From contig QYAI01000046.1 of NCBI GenBank assembly GCA_003988855.1, positions 166,216 to 230,215 on the forward strand: DNA of 64,000 nt, read 5' to 3'. The position numbers and the translations under genes are program-made. This document shows, one piece after another, positions 54,922 through 64,000 of this stretch (position 1 is the first letter of the stretch; each line of letters opens with the position of its first letter). The DNA is from Arachnopeziza araneosa. Taxonomy: Eukaryota > Ascomycota > Leotiomycetes > Helotiales > Arachnopezizaceae. The notes below the pieces were generated by a model. That model ran no database searches, had not been told where the DNA came from, and worked only from the letters and a program-made list of their open reading frames with translations.

Positions 54922-56350
54922 ATGGCTTTGGAAGCCTCCATCCATAATAAAAAGGAAAAGGGATCGAAAAATTCGAAAACCAGGGGTAGTTGTATCACTT
55001 GCAAGTCAGTAAACTCCAGAATAGTAGTCTGTCACTTTGATAGTGTATCTTCACAAATTGAGTAGAGGCTGATCAAACCCAAGGAAACGCCGTGTCAAAT
55101 GTAGCGAGGAAAAGCCTCAATGTAAAAGATGCACACGGTTTGGCCATTCTTGTGAAGGTTACGAAAATCCTGCCAATTTCAGAAAACCCAAGAAACCTCA
55201 TCCTACGCACCAGCTCTTGCCAAAGCTATTTAGCACTTCGAGTCCCGATTTCATTGACAGTCTTGCTAAAGATGAGAATGATTACCGCTATTTCCACCTC
55301 TTTCAAGATGAGATAGCTGATGAGATCACTGGGGGTTTCGAAACCACGTTCTGGAATAGGATTGTACTTTAAGCTTGCGAGAACGCTGCAATTCAAAATC
55401 TGACCACAGCAATATCAGCTTTGAAGCTCTCAACAAGACACGGCCTCTACTTGACCCTTGACTGAAGAAAACATCATGAATATGCTCTACAACGATATGG
55501 TCAAGGAATTAGAGGTGTCCAAAGTTTGCTAGACACCCAGAATTTACGAATAGCTTTAATAGTGTCATTGTTGATATTTGTTTTTGAGAATATATATGGT
55601 GACATAACAAGAGCTGTAACAAATATTCAGAGCGCCCTGGATGTCATCAACCAACAACTGGGTATAAACTCTTGCTTCAGCACGAACACTTCAACTTCTC
55701 GGCTGTTACCTTTTAGACTTCACGAGTGGATCGAAGAAGACATTTTGAAACCTCTTGTTCGAACAGATAGCCTCCATCTCACTCCTCAGCAGAACCCGTG
55801 GACAGCGTTCCTTGCAAAATCGAGCATATAGCTTCAAGTTCTTGCTTCAAGATTATCATATTCCAGATGCATTTGCGACAAACAACGATGCAAGACAGTG
55901 TATCGAACGTATTCGTTTCCGCATTTTTCAAGAGCACACTCTCGAGAGCAAGCTTCAACTGTCATCGCAGCTACCAGCAGATGGCTCTACACCAGCTATG
56001 CTCTTAAAAGAACTTTGTTCTGAGGCCGCCAATACGGAGAGTCTTGGTTTTCTGAGAAGACAGCTTATTTCATGGCAAAGAGTATTCAAACCTCTGTTAC
56101 AGCATGCTCGATCTTCTGAGGGTTCGTTGCACTTCGTGCCAGCAACTATACTCTATGCACAGGCTATAATGATTGATATAGCACCGCAATCAGCTCGACC
56201 AGCTATCTACTAGGCTGTGATTCTTACGTTGACGAGAAAATTCCTGGAGGAGACACATAAGCTTGTTGTACACCCAAAATTCTCAAAGAATTTTATTTTC
56301 GATATTGGTACAGTATATCATCTTTTCCCCTTGCCTTTGTTAAAAAGTTG
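54922..56350 (+). pseudogene. Decayed Zn2Cys6 fungal transcription factor
   Basis: The N-terminal binuclear zinc cluster is still readable. Starting at MALEASIHNKKEKG, the first half SCITCK is joined over a probable intron (from 55,004 to about 55,083) to KRRVKCSEEKPQCKRCTRFG and HSCEGY, giving all six Cys with normal spacing. The downstream middle-homology region continues as HLFQDEIADEITGGFETTFW but is then broken: TAA within IVL-ACENAAIQNL (about 55,370), TGA before RKHHEYALQRYGQGIRGVQ (about 55,464), a frame change at about 55,800 before NRAYSFKFLLQDYH, and TAG after SARPAIY (about 56,211). The last recognisable residues end near 56,350. The stops are of the kind produced by C-to-T change at CAA/CAG or CGA codons, as in RIP. 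No intron I can propose removes them. Confidence 0.75.
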
Positions 56351-57989
56351 AGGGTTTTCAACGTGTCTTGAATGAGTTTTATTGAGAATCCAGCTGATCA
56401 TTGACCGATTCCTCTCTTGTTTACTAGTACTAATGCAATCGCAGGTATCATACCATCCATATTCACCTTGGTTGTGACATGCAAAGACCCCATGATTCGG
56501 AGGGAAGTGATTAGTATTTTAAAAGTGATGGAAGGAAGAATTGAATGCGTCTGAAACAGCCAAATCGTTGCTGATACAGCTGAAAGAATGTTTGCTATCG
56601 AAAAAAGAGATACGCCAGTGCCGATCACAGTGGCAGAAGATAACGATGTCCCCAGAGAGGAGGTATGACCGAGACATTCGGATGAAGTTCTCCTAAAACG
56701 ACGAACTTTGATCAAAAGAAAAAAAGAAAAATCGCGACATGCAACAAAACCTAAGGTAAATTAAAGATGTGTCGTCAGTGTGCATATCAAACATCAGATT
56801 GCGGGTTGGGTAAATGGGTAAATTATCATTCCACTTCTGGCTACTGGATTGAGTTGTAAGGGATTTATAATTGAGTTTAGCGAGGTTAGAATAATGCGGA
56901 ACTAGAGAACTCTGACAAGGACTGCCGGATGAATTACCAAAACGGAGATTACTCCATACGCCTACTTAAATCCACTGCACAGAAATTTGGGAAGTGTCAC
57001 TGAGCGGTGCGACTCAGGGCTAATTACATTTATTGAAACTCGAGTGTGAAACAGAAGAAGAGCAGTTATTAGCTTATGTAAACAAGTTCTTGCTTAGGTA
57101 TGTTTGCAATTGACATTAAGAAATACATCTTCTCTGTACAAGCTCTCCCAGAAGGACCGAGGCAAACTATTTTCTCTCCCTCTAATAATATCATCTTCAT
57201 TTTCCGTTTTAGAATGAGACCAAAAGGTACCTTCAGATTTAATCTCGGTAATATGTTTTTTTCCTAGACCACAGGCTCTTGAGTTGGGCAGCAAAGAGTC
57301 TATGAGTGATACAGTTTAGACTAGCATTGTATTAAAGTCTATCGCTAGTAAAATATGCTCGAGATAGAAGTTTAATGCAAGGTAATTAACCATGAAGCAG
57401 TAGTAAAATGGAGCTCGGAAATTTTATCTTGCTAGATAAATAGCAAAGAACTACTCGGGGAATAACGCTTGCCTCAAGAGAGTTCAGCACCGCAACTTCT
57501 TTTCTCCTTTTAAAAGAAACGCAGCCAGAAAAACATAGTCATAGAAAGACGGTAGTCAGCGGTAGAAAAATCGCAAGGATGAAACGTCTACCTTATCATA
57601 ACAACTGGACTTAGCTCTCTAACAATCAGCCTCGTTCGACGGATGAAGTTATGGAAATTACATATATTTTTACTCTCCTCCAAACTCACGAATACCCCAT
57701 CCAGAGGCTGTGTTCGAAGGAGGTTTCGCAATTGTGGACGTGTTGCTGCAGTTGATGGTGATTAGCAGGGCCCATGATTGATCAATTCTAAGTAGGCTAG
57801 ATTGCGTGATGAGTCTGCTTCGGTCACCCTACAAGCTCTCCCGGGCAATCACAGCCTTGCTAGAACCAGCTTTCATCCCAATTTGAAGAGCAAACAACTA
57901 CAGCTCAACATGATACAGAGGTCACCGTGACATATACCAGCTAGCAGCTCAACCTTTTGTATTTATATAAGCACAGTTTGTTCGTCAAA
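56351..57989. other. AT-rich intergenic region, no gene seen
   Basis: 1.6 kb between the pseudogene and ATG17. Only short chance frames occur. The end should hold the ATG17 promoter. Confidence 0.5.
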
Positions 57990-59578
57990 ATGTCGTTCTC
58001 ACCGGCAGATCAAGCAAGCCGGAGCCAGGCCTCGATTTCACCCCAGTCGAATTCCATGACGCACGAAGAGATCTCTCTCGAAACCCTCGTGTCACACCTT
58101 TTAGCTTCTAAGCGCTCTCTATCGTCAATCAGCACAGTATGGCGAGCAAATGAGATAGTCACGTCAGCAAGATCAGCCCTCGAGGATAGTGTGATCTTGA
58201 GCGCCAGAACCGGCTTTTTGAAGAGCGGGATACTAGAGCAAGTCAAGATTCTGCGGACTGTGCGAAGCGGTATTGAGAATGTCTACAAGGAGGGGCAGCG
58301 GGACTTCAAGGTGAAGCGCCCAGGTTCTGCCTTAAAAGAGCAATGCTAATGTTGTATAGAGTGTTATAAGGACTCTTGATGCGGCAAATTCAAGATTAGA
58401 AGCAACGATGGAGACTCTTCGTTCTACAATGGTTGCAGCAGCTTTCAGACCTCAAAATGAAGAGGAGAGAAGCCTCTTAGATTTTGTAGATGAGCAGAAC
58501 GTCGAGACTTTACGTGACGGAGTAAAAGAACTGATACGAGAGTCCAAGGTGGTAGCCTCACCCTCTACACCTCATCTAGCTCTCTGACCATTTTCAGGAA
58601 GCACAAACTGACTTCGATTCCTCCATTCTCTCTTTTGAAGACGACCTTCGAGCGCTAAAGACGGCCCTAAGACAGTCTCCAAGCACCTCCCAATCAAATC
58701 ATGATTTCTCCACGCCAATACCTCCTCATCTTAACACTCTGGAAACCCATGCCCAAGAAATGGCGTCTCTCCTTGACTCACTCGTCTCACACTTTGATCT
58801 TTGCGTCACAGCGATACGACATACAGAAGGTGGTTATGCAGCAGTCAAGAAAGCTGCCTCGTCATTACCCGCAGGGGCAGAGCCGGTTTCCGTGTCAGGG
58901 GTGATGGATGCAGAAAACAACCCCTCCGCAGAGGAAGCCATTTCAGATGAGGAACGACAGGAAATGCTTGACGTGTTGGTGAAAGATGCTGCGCAGGTCG
59001 AGGATGTTGTGTTGGAGTTGCGCGAGCGACTAAATGATATGGAGACTATGCATGAAGCAATATTGGAGCATGTCTCAATACTTACAACGAAGTATAACGA
59101 GATTTCTGCTGCATACAATATGCTTGAGTCAGTTGGTGCTCGACTTCAAGGCTACGTTATCTCCAGCCAAGAATTCCGCCTGCGTTGGGAAGAAACAAAA
59201 GTCAATATCCAAGAACAACTTACAGAATTGGAAGCGATGAGGTTATTTTATGAGAATTATTTTACTTCATATGATGGATTAATACTGGAAGTGCATCGAA
59301 GGAAGGCCTGTGAAGACAAAATTAAGGGAATCATGCGCCGCGCTATGGAGCAGATTGAGAAGGTTTACGAAGTTGATACGAAGCAGAGAGAAGAGTTTAA
59401 AGTTGATATAGGCGAGTATCTACCTGCGGACCTATGGCCAGGGATTAATGCCAAAGCACCGAAGTGGAGATTCGGCCTCTCAGATGATAATGACGGTGGA
59501 GAAGTTCCAGATATCGAGAAAGCCATGGTAGATGCTGCCGACCGAAGAGATCGACAGAGACAACGCACTGAGCGGTGA
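57990..59578 (+). CDS. ATG17: Autophagy scaffold protein Atg17
   Basis: Atg17 is the elongated coiled-coil scaffold of the Atg1 kinase complex at the phagophore assembly site. Exons 57990-58310, 58360-58548 and 58598-59578 (two 49-nt introns) give 496 residues. Signatures: ETLVSHLLASKRSLSSISTV, ARTGFLKSGILEQVKILRTV, SGIENVYKEGQRDFK, RSLLDFVDEQNVETLRDGVK, FDSSILSFEDDLRALKTAL, and the C-terminal YISSQEF-type helix (GYVISSQEFRLRWEETKVNI) followed by LEAMRLFYENYFTSYDGLIL and DIGEYLPADLWPGINAKAP. Length and helical content match the family. The N-terminal ATG at 57957 is less likely, since MSFSPADQ is followed by a typical disordered leader. Confidence 0.93.
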
Positions 59579-60666
59579 TATTATGATTTCAGCATTTAAG
59601 TGGTGTATTTGTGCATGTAACAAGTAGTTGTGGCTTAAGGAAATGTGAATCGAAATTATATGAACCTACTTCGCGCAAGTCGGAGGCTTTCTGATAACTA
59701 GATGTCCGAGCTATGCAGCAATGAATATCAGCTCGTAAAATGACCTCACATTTCATGCTTCCAAAAAGTCTAGACGTTCGGCGACTTGCAACAAAGCAAT
59801 AAATGAGGCTCACTCAGAATCCAGGCTTCCGAAATCCCAAGGAACGGGCCTAGAACCTGCCGTGCGATCTGCAACGAGAGCAATGCCAAGGGCCTCGAAC
59901 TCTGTTTCAGCGCGAGACATGCAATACATTATCGCGATGCTCATCAAAGACGAAGTTGTTTCCTCTACTAGAATCGCGTCAGGAGAGGATTCAGAGCGAA
60001 AGCGCTCCCGGTGGCAAGACAGATCGGGCACGATTGACGGCCCTACGCGATGAGAAGGTTCCCAAAAAAGGTGCCACGGAGACCAGAAGGGATGCTTGAC
60101 CAAAGTTTTATTTATACCTTGAATGTGAGACAGATTTGACCGAGTTGGCTTGATTTCTGTTGGGGACGACATTGTGTCCTCCCATGTAAGACGGTAGCTT
60201 TATACTGGGACATCTACCCATCTCTTACACAGAGGTCACTGTCTCTGAAGAAGTTTCAATGAATTTCCAAGGCACTTTGCTTTTGTTGGATATTGAGTAT
60301 CTATTGATGTCCAGATTCCAGTCCAGAATCATCGGGTTATATGTACCGTCTTTAATTCTCGTGCGCCAGCCGAAGAACTAACTTTAAGTAAAGTTAAATA
60401 TGTGACAGGAAGAAGTTGCTTAGAATGAAGAAGCCGCATCCCTATACTTAGAATGTACAAAACGAATTGAGTTTACACTCGATGGGAAGGAGCGAAGCTA
60501 TCCGCACACTGTCACCTCTCCATTACGATTCTCCATCTGCTGTCTCAACATTAACACCAATAACAACAAATCTTGACTCTCGCTTCACATTGATAATCCT
60601 TATAACGTTCATTTATCTTATCTTATCAAACCCGAATCAATTTCAGTTTTTGTCACAGCAATAGCA
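59579..60666. other. Intergenic region with one doubtful minus-strand ORF
   Basis: 1.1 kb between two plus-strand genes. Apart from the frame at 59,810-60,172 (listed separately) I see nothing. The last 200 bp before 60,667 are pyrimidine-rich and look like a promoter and leader. Confidence 0.45.
59810..60172 (-). CDS. Doubtful small uncharacterised ORF
   Basis: 120 codons starting MSSPTEIKPTRSNLSHIQGI, ending ADRTAGSRPVPWDFGSLDSE. No domain is recognised. A possible GTGAGC donor at the end would allow further splicing, but I could not find a convincing continuation. It may be a lineage-specific gene or a chance frame. Confidence 0.27.
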   Translation of the reverse strand: MSSPTEIKPTRSNLSHIQGINKTLVKHPFWSPWHLFWEPSHRVGPSIVPDLSCHRERFRSESSPDAILVEETTSSLMSIAIMYCMSRAETEFEALGIALVADRTAGSRPVPWDFGSLDSE

Positions 60667-62892
60667 ATGGGAAACATCAACGAGACGATAGCGAAGGTCC
60701 TCGAAGGCGTACCGGACGACCTCGAAATAGAAAAGGATGCTCCGAGCGAGCTTGCAGTCCAGACCCTAGTCTTGAGACAACCTTCCACGGAAGAGGAGAT
60801 AGAGCCTCTATCAGACAACTCTCTGCCAGAGTCGAGAACGTCTGTGTATGAGGAAAAGGTGGACTTTACACAGGCAATGCGGGAAGCTATAGATCGTAGA
60901 TTGCGAGGTCAGTTTACGAGACTGTTTTGCGTAAAATTTGGTTTGCTCACTGAAATCCAGCACATCAAATTTCAGACACAGATCCAACTTCTTCATCTTA
61001 TAACGCTACAACTGAGGAAGAACTTCTTGGCACGTCCTTGGGCTCTGTTGGAAGTAATCTAGGTAGAAACAGTCACCCTTCATATAATCTTTTCAACAAC
61101 TCACGCATCAACCATGACACATTTCACTCGAACGAAACTCAAACCAAAGATCCAAGATACTGTGACGATTTCCTTTGGCGAGTTAGATCAATCAGAGCAA
61201 AACAGGTCAGCGAACAAGGGAAGTTGCGAGGTAAGCCAAATTAAACTCCTGAGCTAGATGAAGATTACAGACTCACGGTATTAGAGCCATGCCTGGACAG
61301 AATAAACGATGGAATGCCTCCAGTGGGAGAAAATGTCCTTCGCAAGTTTGCAGCAGATCGGAGAAAGAAGCTCAATGAGCAAAAGAAATTCGAGGAACAG
61401 AAAAAGCTCTTGGAAAAAGCAAAGCTCCGCACAAAAGACAAACTCGACATGAAAGGGGAAAATATGAAACGTTCTTTAAGCAAAAAACAACCACGACCAC
61501 GCCATGGACTTTCTCCATTGCGTGAAGAGCTTGAAGCTGAATCATTAGAAAACACGCCTCTAGTGGTTTTTGCCAAGAAAAATAGACAACGTAGAATATC
61601 TAGTGTCAGCAGGATTGAGCATAAGAAAGTGAGAAAGCTCTGGTCTCAAAAGGCTCATAAGGATGACCAACGCTTGCGTTGGAAATGTAGCTCCATGCTG
61701 AGGTAAGTATTTTTCACAGCAATTTTTGTCCCGTATCATTTCATCTACGTTGCATTTGAATACCTTACGTCTGTATGAAGAGATGTACATTCGTTGACCT
61801 TGAAATACAGGTATTTTGAGGATGAATGGACCATTCAAATCAAAAGAGATACTAAGTGTCATTCAACAAACAAGTCAAATCAGCACTTCCTACAGGTCAC
61901 TAGCAACAGGAATTCACGAGGTCCAACAGCTGATTACTACTCACTTGCCAATTTTGCGTCAGAGCCAACTTTGATTCCTGGATCCTCAAGTTCACTCGTT
62001 CGGGGAGAATGTGATAGGTATCTTTCCGCTGAAGGGCGGATTGGAGACCTGAGAAATTTCAATCATGGTCAAGATATCACGTCCGATGTATCCACACGCC
62101 GGAATGACGGTACCCAAGACGACAGTCTATCTTCTCTGCCTCAATTTCATCGAAAACGGGTGACGTTGGACGTGGCAGATAATGTTTCTAGCTGGTCCCG
62201 TGGACGTGCTCGTCACCGTGAGATAGGTGAAAACGATCTAACCCACAAGTATCGAGCCTCGGAAAGACTCGGGAACGTCTTCGATAACGTCGCCGAGCCA
62301 AATTTGGAGCGCCCATCGTATCAGGAGAGTGAATCCTCGGTACAAGCGGTCAGAGAGAGTGCAGCGGAACCATTGGCGCATGTTCAGGGCTCTTCACTAC
62401 CAGCGCAAGGTCTGCAGGTTTCGCAGGGCTCTTCTAGCAGCCCAGAGACAACAGAGGAGAATGAGTGTCAAGCAGATAAGCCTCCCTCCGAAGGTAGTTC
62501 AAATGATGGATTCTCTGACAGCACCAAAAATAATTCATCAGATGATGCTGACTTGGGAGGAAACATTCCCACCGAGTAAGAAATCCCGCAATCACAACAA
62601 ATCCTCCAATGGATGAGCTGAAGCTTCGTGGCTAAAGTCGAATCCTGCGTATTAATTGATGCTAACCTCGCAATCTTTCAGGCTCAGAGATGGACCGCTT
62701 GTCGCAAATCATGGAATCATTTGGTCTATCTTTTCTAGATTTCAGAATAGGAAAAACAGCTCTCGGAACAGAAGAAATAGCTCTTGCGGGAGAAGGAACA
62801 GCGCTCACGATAGGAGCGGCGGCAGCAGCAGCAGCAGCAGCAGCAGCTCCGAGCAGTCTCGATGTAAAGGGAAGGCAAAACAGATCCTTTAA
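60667..62892 (+). CDS. Uncharacterised 629-residue charged protein with poly-Ser tail
   Basis: Five exons (60667-60907, 60976-61230, 61285-61702, 61811-62575, 62682-62892) join in frame; introns are 68, 54, 108 and 106 nt. I do not recognise the protein. The N-terminus MGNINETIAKVLEGVPDDLE is acidic; VDFTQAMREAIDRRLRD looks helical. A Trp-containing block CDDFLWRVRSIRAKQVSEQG is followed by a Lys/Glu-rich coiled coil (RRKKLNEQKKFEEQKKLLEK) and a second basic region (RIEHKKVRKLWSQKAHKDDQ). The remaining half is Ser-rich and disordered. It ends with RNSSRNRRNSSCGRRNSAHD and an AGC-encoded serine run. The last intron fixes the serine frame over the alternative alanine frame. No membrane segments are seen. 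MGN- could be a myristoylation site, which is speculative. Confidence 0.72.
62824..62848 (+). repeat. AGC trinucleotide microsatellite
   Basis: About eight to nine AGC units in the last exon of the 629-residue protein gene, read as poly-serine. The neighbouring open frame (62,690-62,983) reads the same tract as poly-alanine. Confidence 0.85.
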
Positions 62893-64000
62893 TCCAGTCG
62901 TCGACCGGGAGTCCTGGCTAAAGCGGATAAGAGAACTTAACGAGATGGAGTTCGGAAAGCACTCTAATCCTTCTGAAACTTAGCATAGCGGTAGGTAGCA
63001 TAGCATGCAACCCAAGGCACGGCCATAACCACGATGAAAATCATCTCATGTGACATTGAATGGAGTCTTCCTCTCGGCAATGGTCGGGGAGGAGCAGTGT
63101 CGTCATGACTAACGTGCTGCCTGGCCGTCTCCATGCCACGTCGGAAACAGGCAATGGCCTTCTCCAATGACGGGTGAAGCAAATCACGGCATCAAATAGA
63201 AATGCGACAATTGTCTGACAACAGGTCAGTAAGTGCTCAACCCCATTTTTGCGAGGGAAGAAGTATATAAACGAGAGCTTGACCCCAGATGCTGTGGAAG
63301 GAGGCCCTCTGCCCTCGGCCGAGAATCACACCATCCCGGGGCCTCACGTGACGGCTGAAGATGGAAGTCCAATCCCGTCCAGGTCACGCCCAAGTCGAGG
63401 ACGGAAGCCACAAGGCTGTGAGACGTTACATTTCCGCGCTGGAGATGGCCATGACTCCTCCGGCCTCGGGCCCGGCCTCGGGTTGTCTTCGAGCGGAGTT
63501 CCTCCCCTTCGCAGCTCCGGCATCGGCCATCGGAAATCCGACGTCTCTGCATTGCGTGCTGATCAGAGAGGTCGAGGCTGGGATGGCCTTGCCAACGGGA
63601 GCGACGCACGCCCTTTGGAGCGTCATGGCGGGTCAATCAGAAGGCGTCTCGTCAACTCTAAATGCAGTGGACTCGAGGATGGCGGTGCAGCAATGGGTGG
63701 TTGATTGATAATAATATCCATTGTGGAAAAAGGGTTGAGTCGAGAATCAGGCCGGCTTACCGTGTTGGGGAGGCCGTGGACCTGTTGAGCGCAGCGTAGC
63801 GTAGGGCCGGCGGCGAATCAGGGCCCGAGGTCGAGGGGCGAGATGAGGGGTACGCGGAGGTTTTCCCTTTCCCTCCCCCTCCCCCCCCCCCAATTGTTGT
63901 TTGATAGGGAGCAGCATATATAGTGGTGGATGCAAACCGCCCCAAGCATCTGCGTCTGCTTCGGGTCCGAGAGATGGCCGCGATAAGCAGCCCCCCCCCC
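62893..64000. other. GC-rich end of window with poly-C tracts; no gene resolved
   Basis: From about 63,240 the DNA becomes GC-rich. Overlapping frames of 60-151 codons occur on both strands (for example 63,249-63,704 plus and 63,226-63,636 minus), which is what unbiased GC-rich DNA gives; none has a domain. Cytosine runs lie at about 63,880-63,892 and 63,991-64,000. The region may be the promoter or leader of a gene beyond the right edge. Confidence 0.45.

Noticed and set aside
62690..62983. Alternative last exon with poly-Ala
   Set aside because: The acceptor at 62,680-62,681 gives phase into the Ser-rich frame; the Ala frame would need a different junction.
63226..63945. Several ORFs of 60-151 codons on both strands
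   Set aside because: Mutually overlapping, GC-driven, no signatures.
1..64000. tRNA, rRNA, CRISPR arrays, phage genes and intact transposons
   Set aside because: I looked for T-arm motifs, direct-repeat arrays, transposase motifs and long terminal repeats and found none by eye; a covariance or repeat-library search would be needed to exclude diverged copies.

Overview
The window comes from a nuclear chromosome of a filamentous ascomycete (Pezizomycotina; the exact class is not shown). The evidence is the density of short spliced introns, mostly 43-110 nt with GT donors, CTAAC/CTGAC branch sites and AG acceptors, and a gene set typical of such fungi: Akr1, SconB/Met30, Atg17, Iwr1, Ubp12 and a Zn2Cys6 factor. 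There are no operons, rRNA, tRNA, CRISPR arrays or prophage. I could resolve 23 protein-coding genes or gene remnants by joining exons through splice signals and reading frame. Two more small ORFs are doubtful.

Layout. 0-6.3 kb: palmitoyltransferase Akr1 (cut by the left edge), SRP receptor beta, cystathionine beta-synthase and a secreted Kre9/Knh1-like wall protein. 7.0-13.4 kb: a metabolic group of a DJ-1/PfpI protein resembling isonitrile hydratase, a six-exon phytanoyl-CoA-dioxygenase-family enzyme, an NCS1 nucleobase/allantoin-type permease and a medium-chain reductase. The dioxygenase and permease are divergent and share one 0.5 kb promoter. 14-18 kb: Iwr1 and an uncharacterised basic protein. 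18-25 kb: gene-poor, with at most one small ORF. 25-36 kb: a Ubp12-type deubiquitinase, dephospho-CoA kinase and a large calpain-like protease. 38-41 kb: a prion-like Asn/Gln-rich protein with 27-bp tandem repeats. 41-52 kb: a YjbQ/UPF0047 protein, CFIm25, complex I NDUFS6, an Mpp6-like exosome cofactor with a zinc knuckle, a four-helix membrane protein, the F-box/WD40 sulfur regulator SconB and a disordered acidic protein. 52-58 kb: gene-poor, with a decayed Zn2Cys6 transcription-factor pseudogene. 58-63 kb: Atg17 and a 629-residue uncharacterised protein. 63-64 kb: a GC-rich end with poly-C tracts.

Most genes are housekeeping and unrelated to their neighbours. The only stretch that could be a functional unit is 7.0-13.4 kb (hydratase-like enzyme, 2-oxoglutarate dioxygenase, permease, reductase). 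It would suit uptake and breakdown of a small N-containing compound, but this is inference. I see no clear evidence of a wholly new system. The best leads are that group, the Mpp6-zinc-knuckle fusion, the prion-like repeat protein, and two GC-AG introns, one of which splits the DHHC catalytic motif of Akr1.
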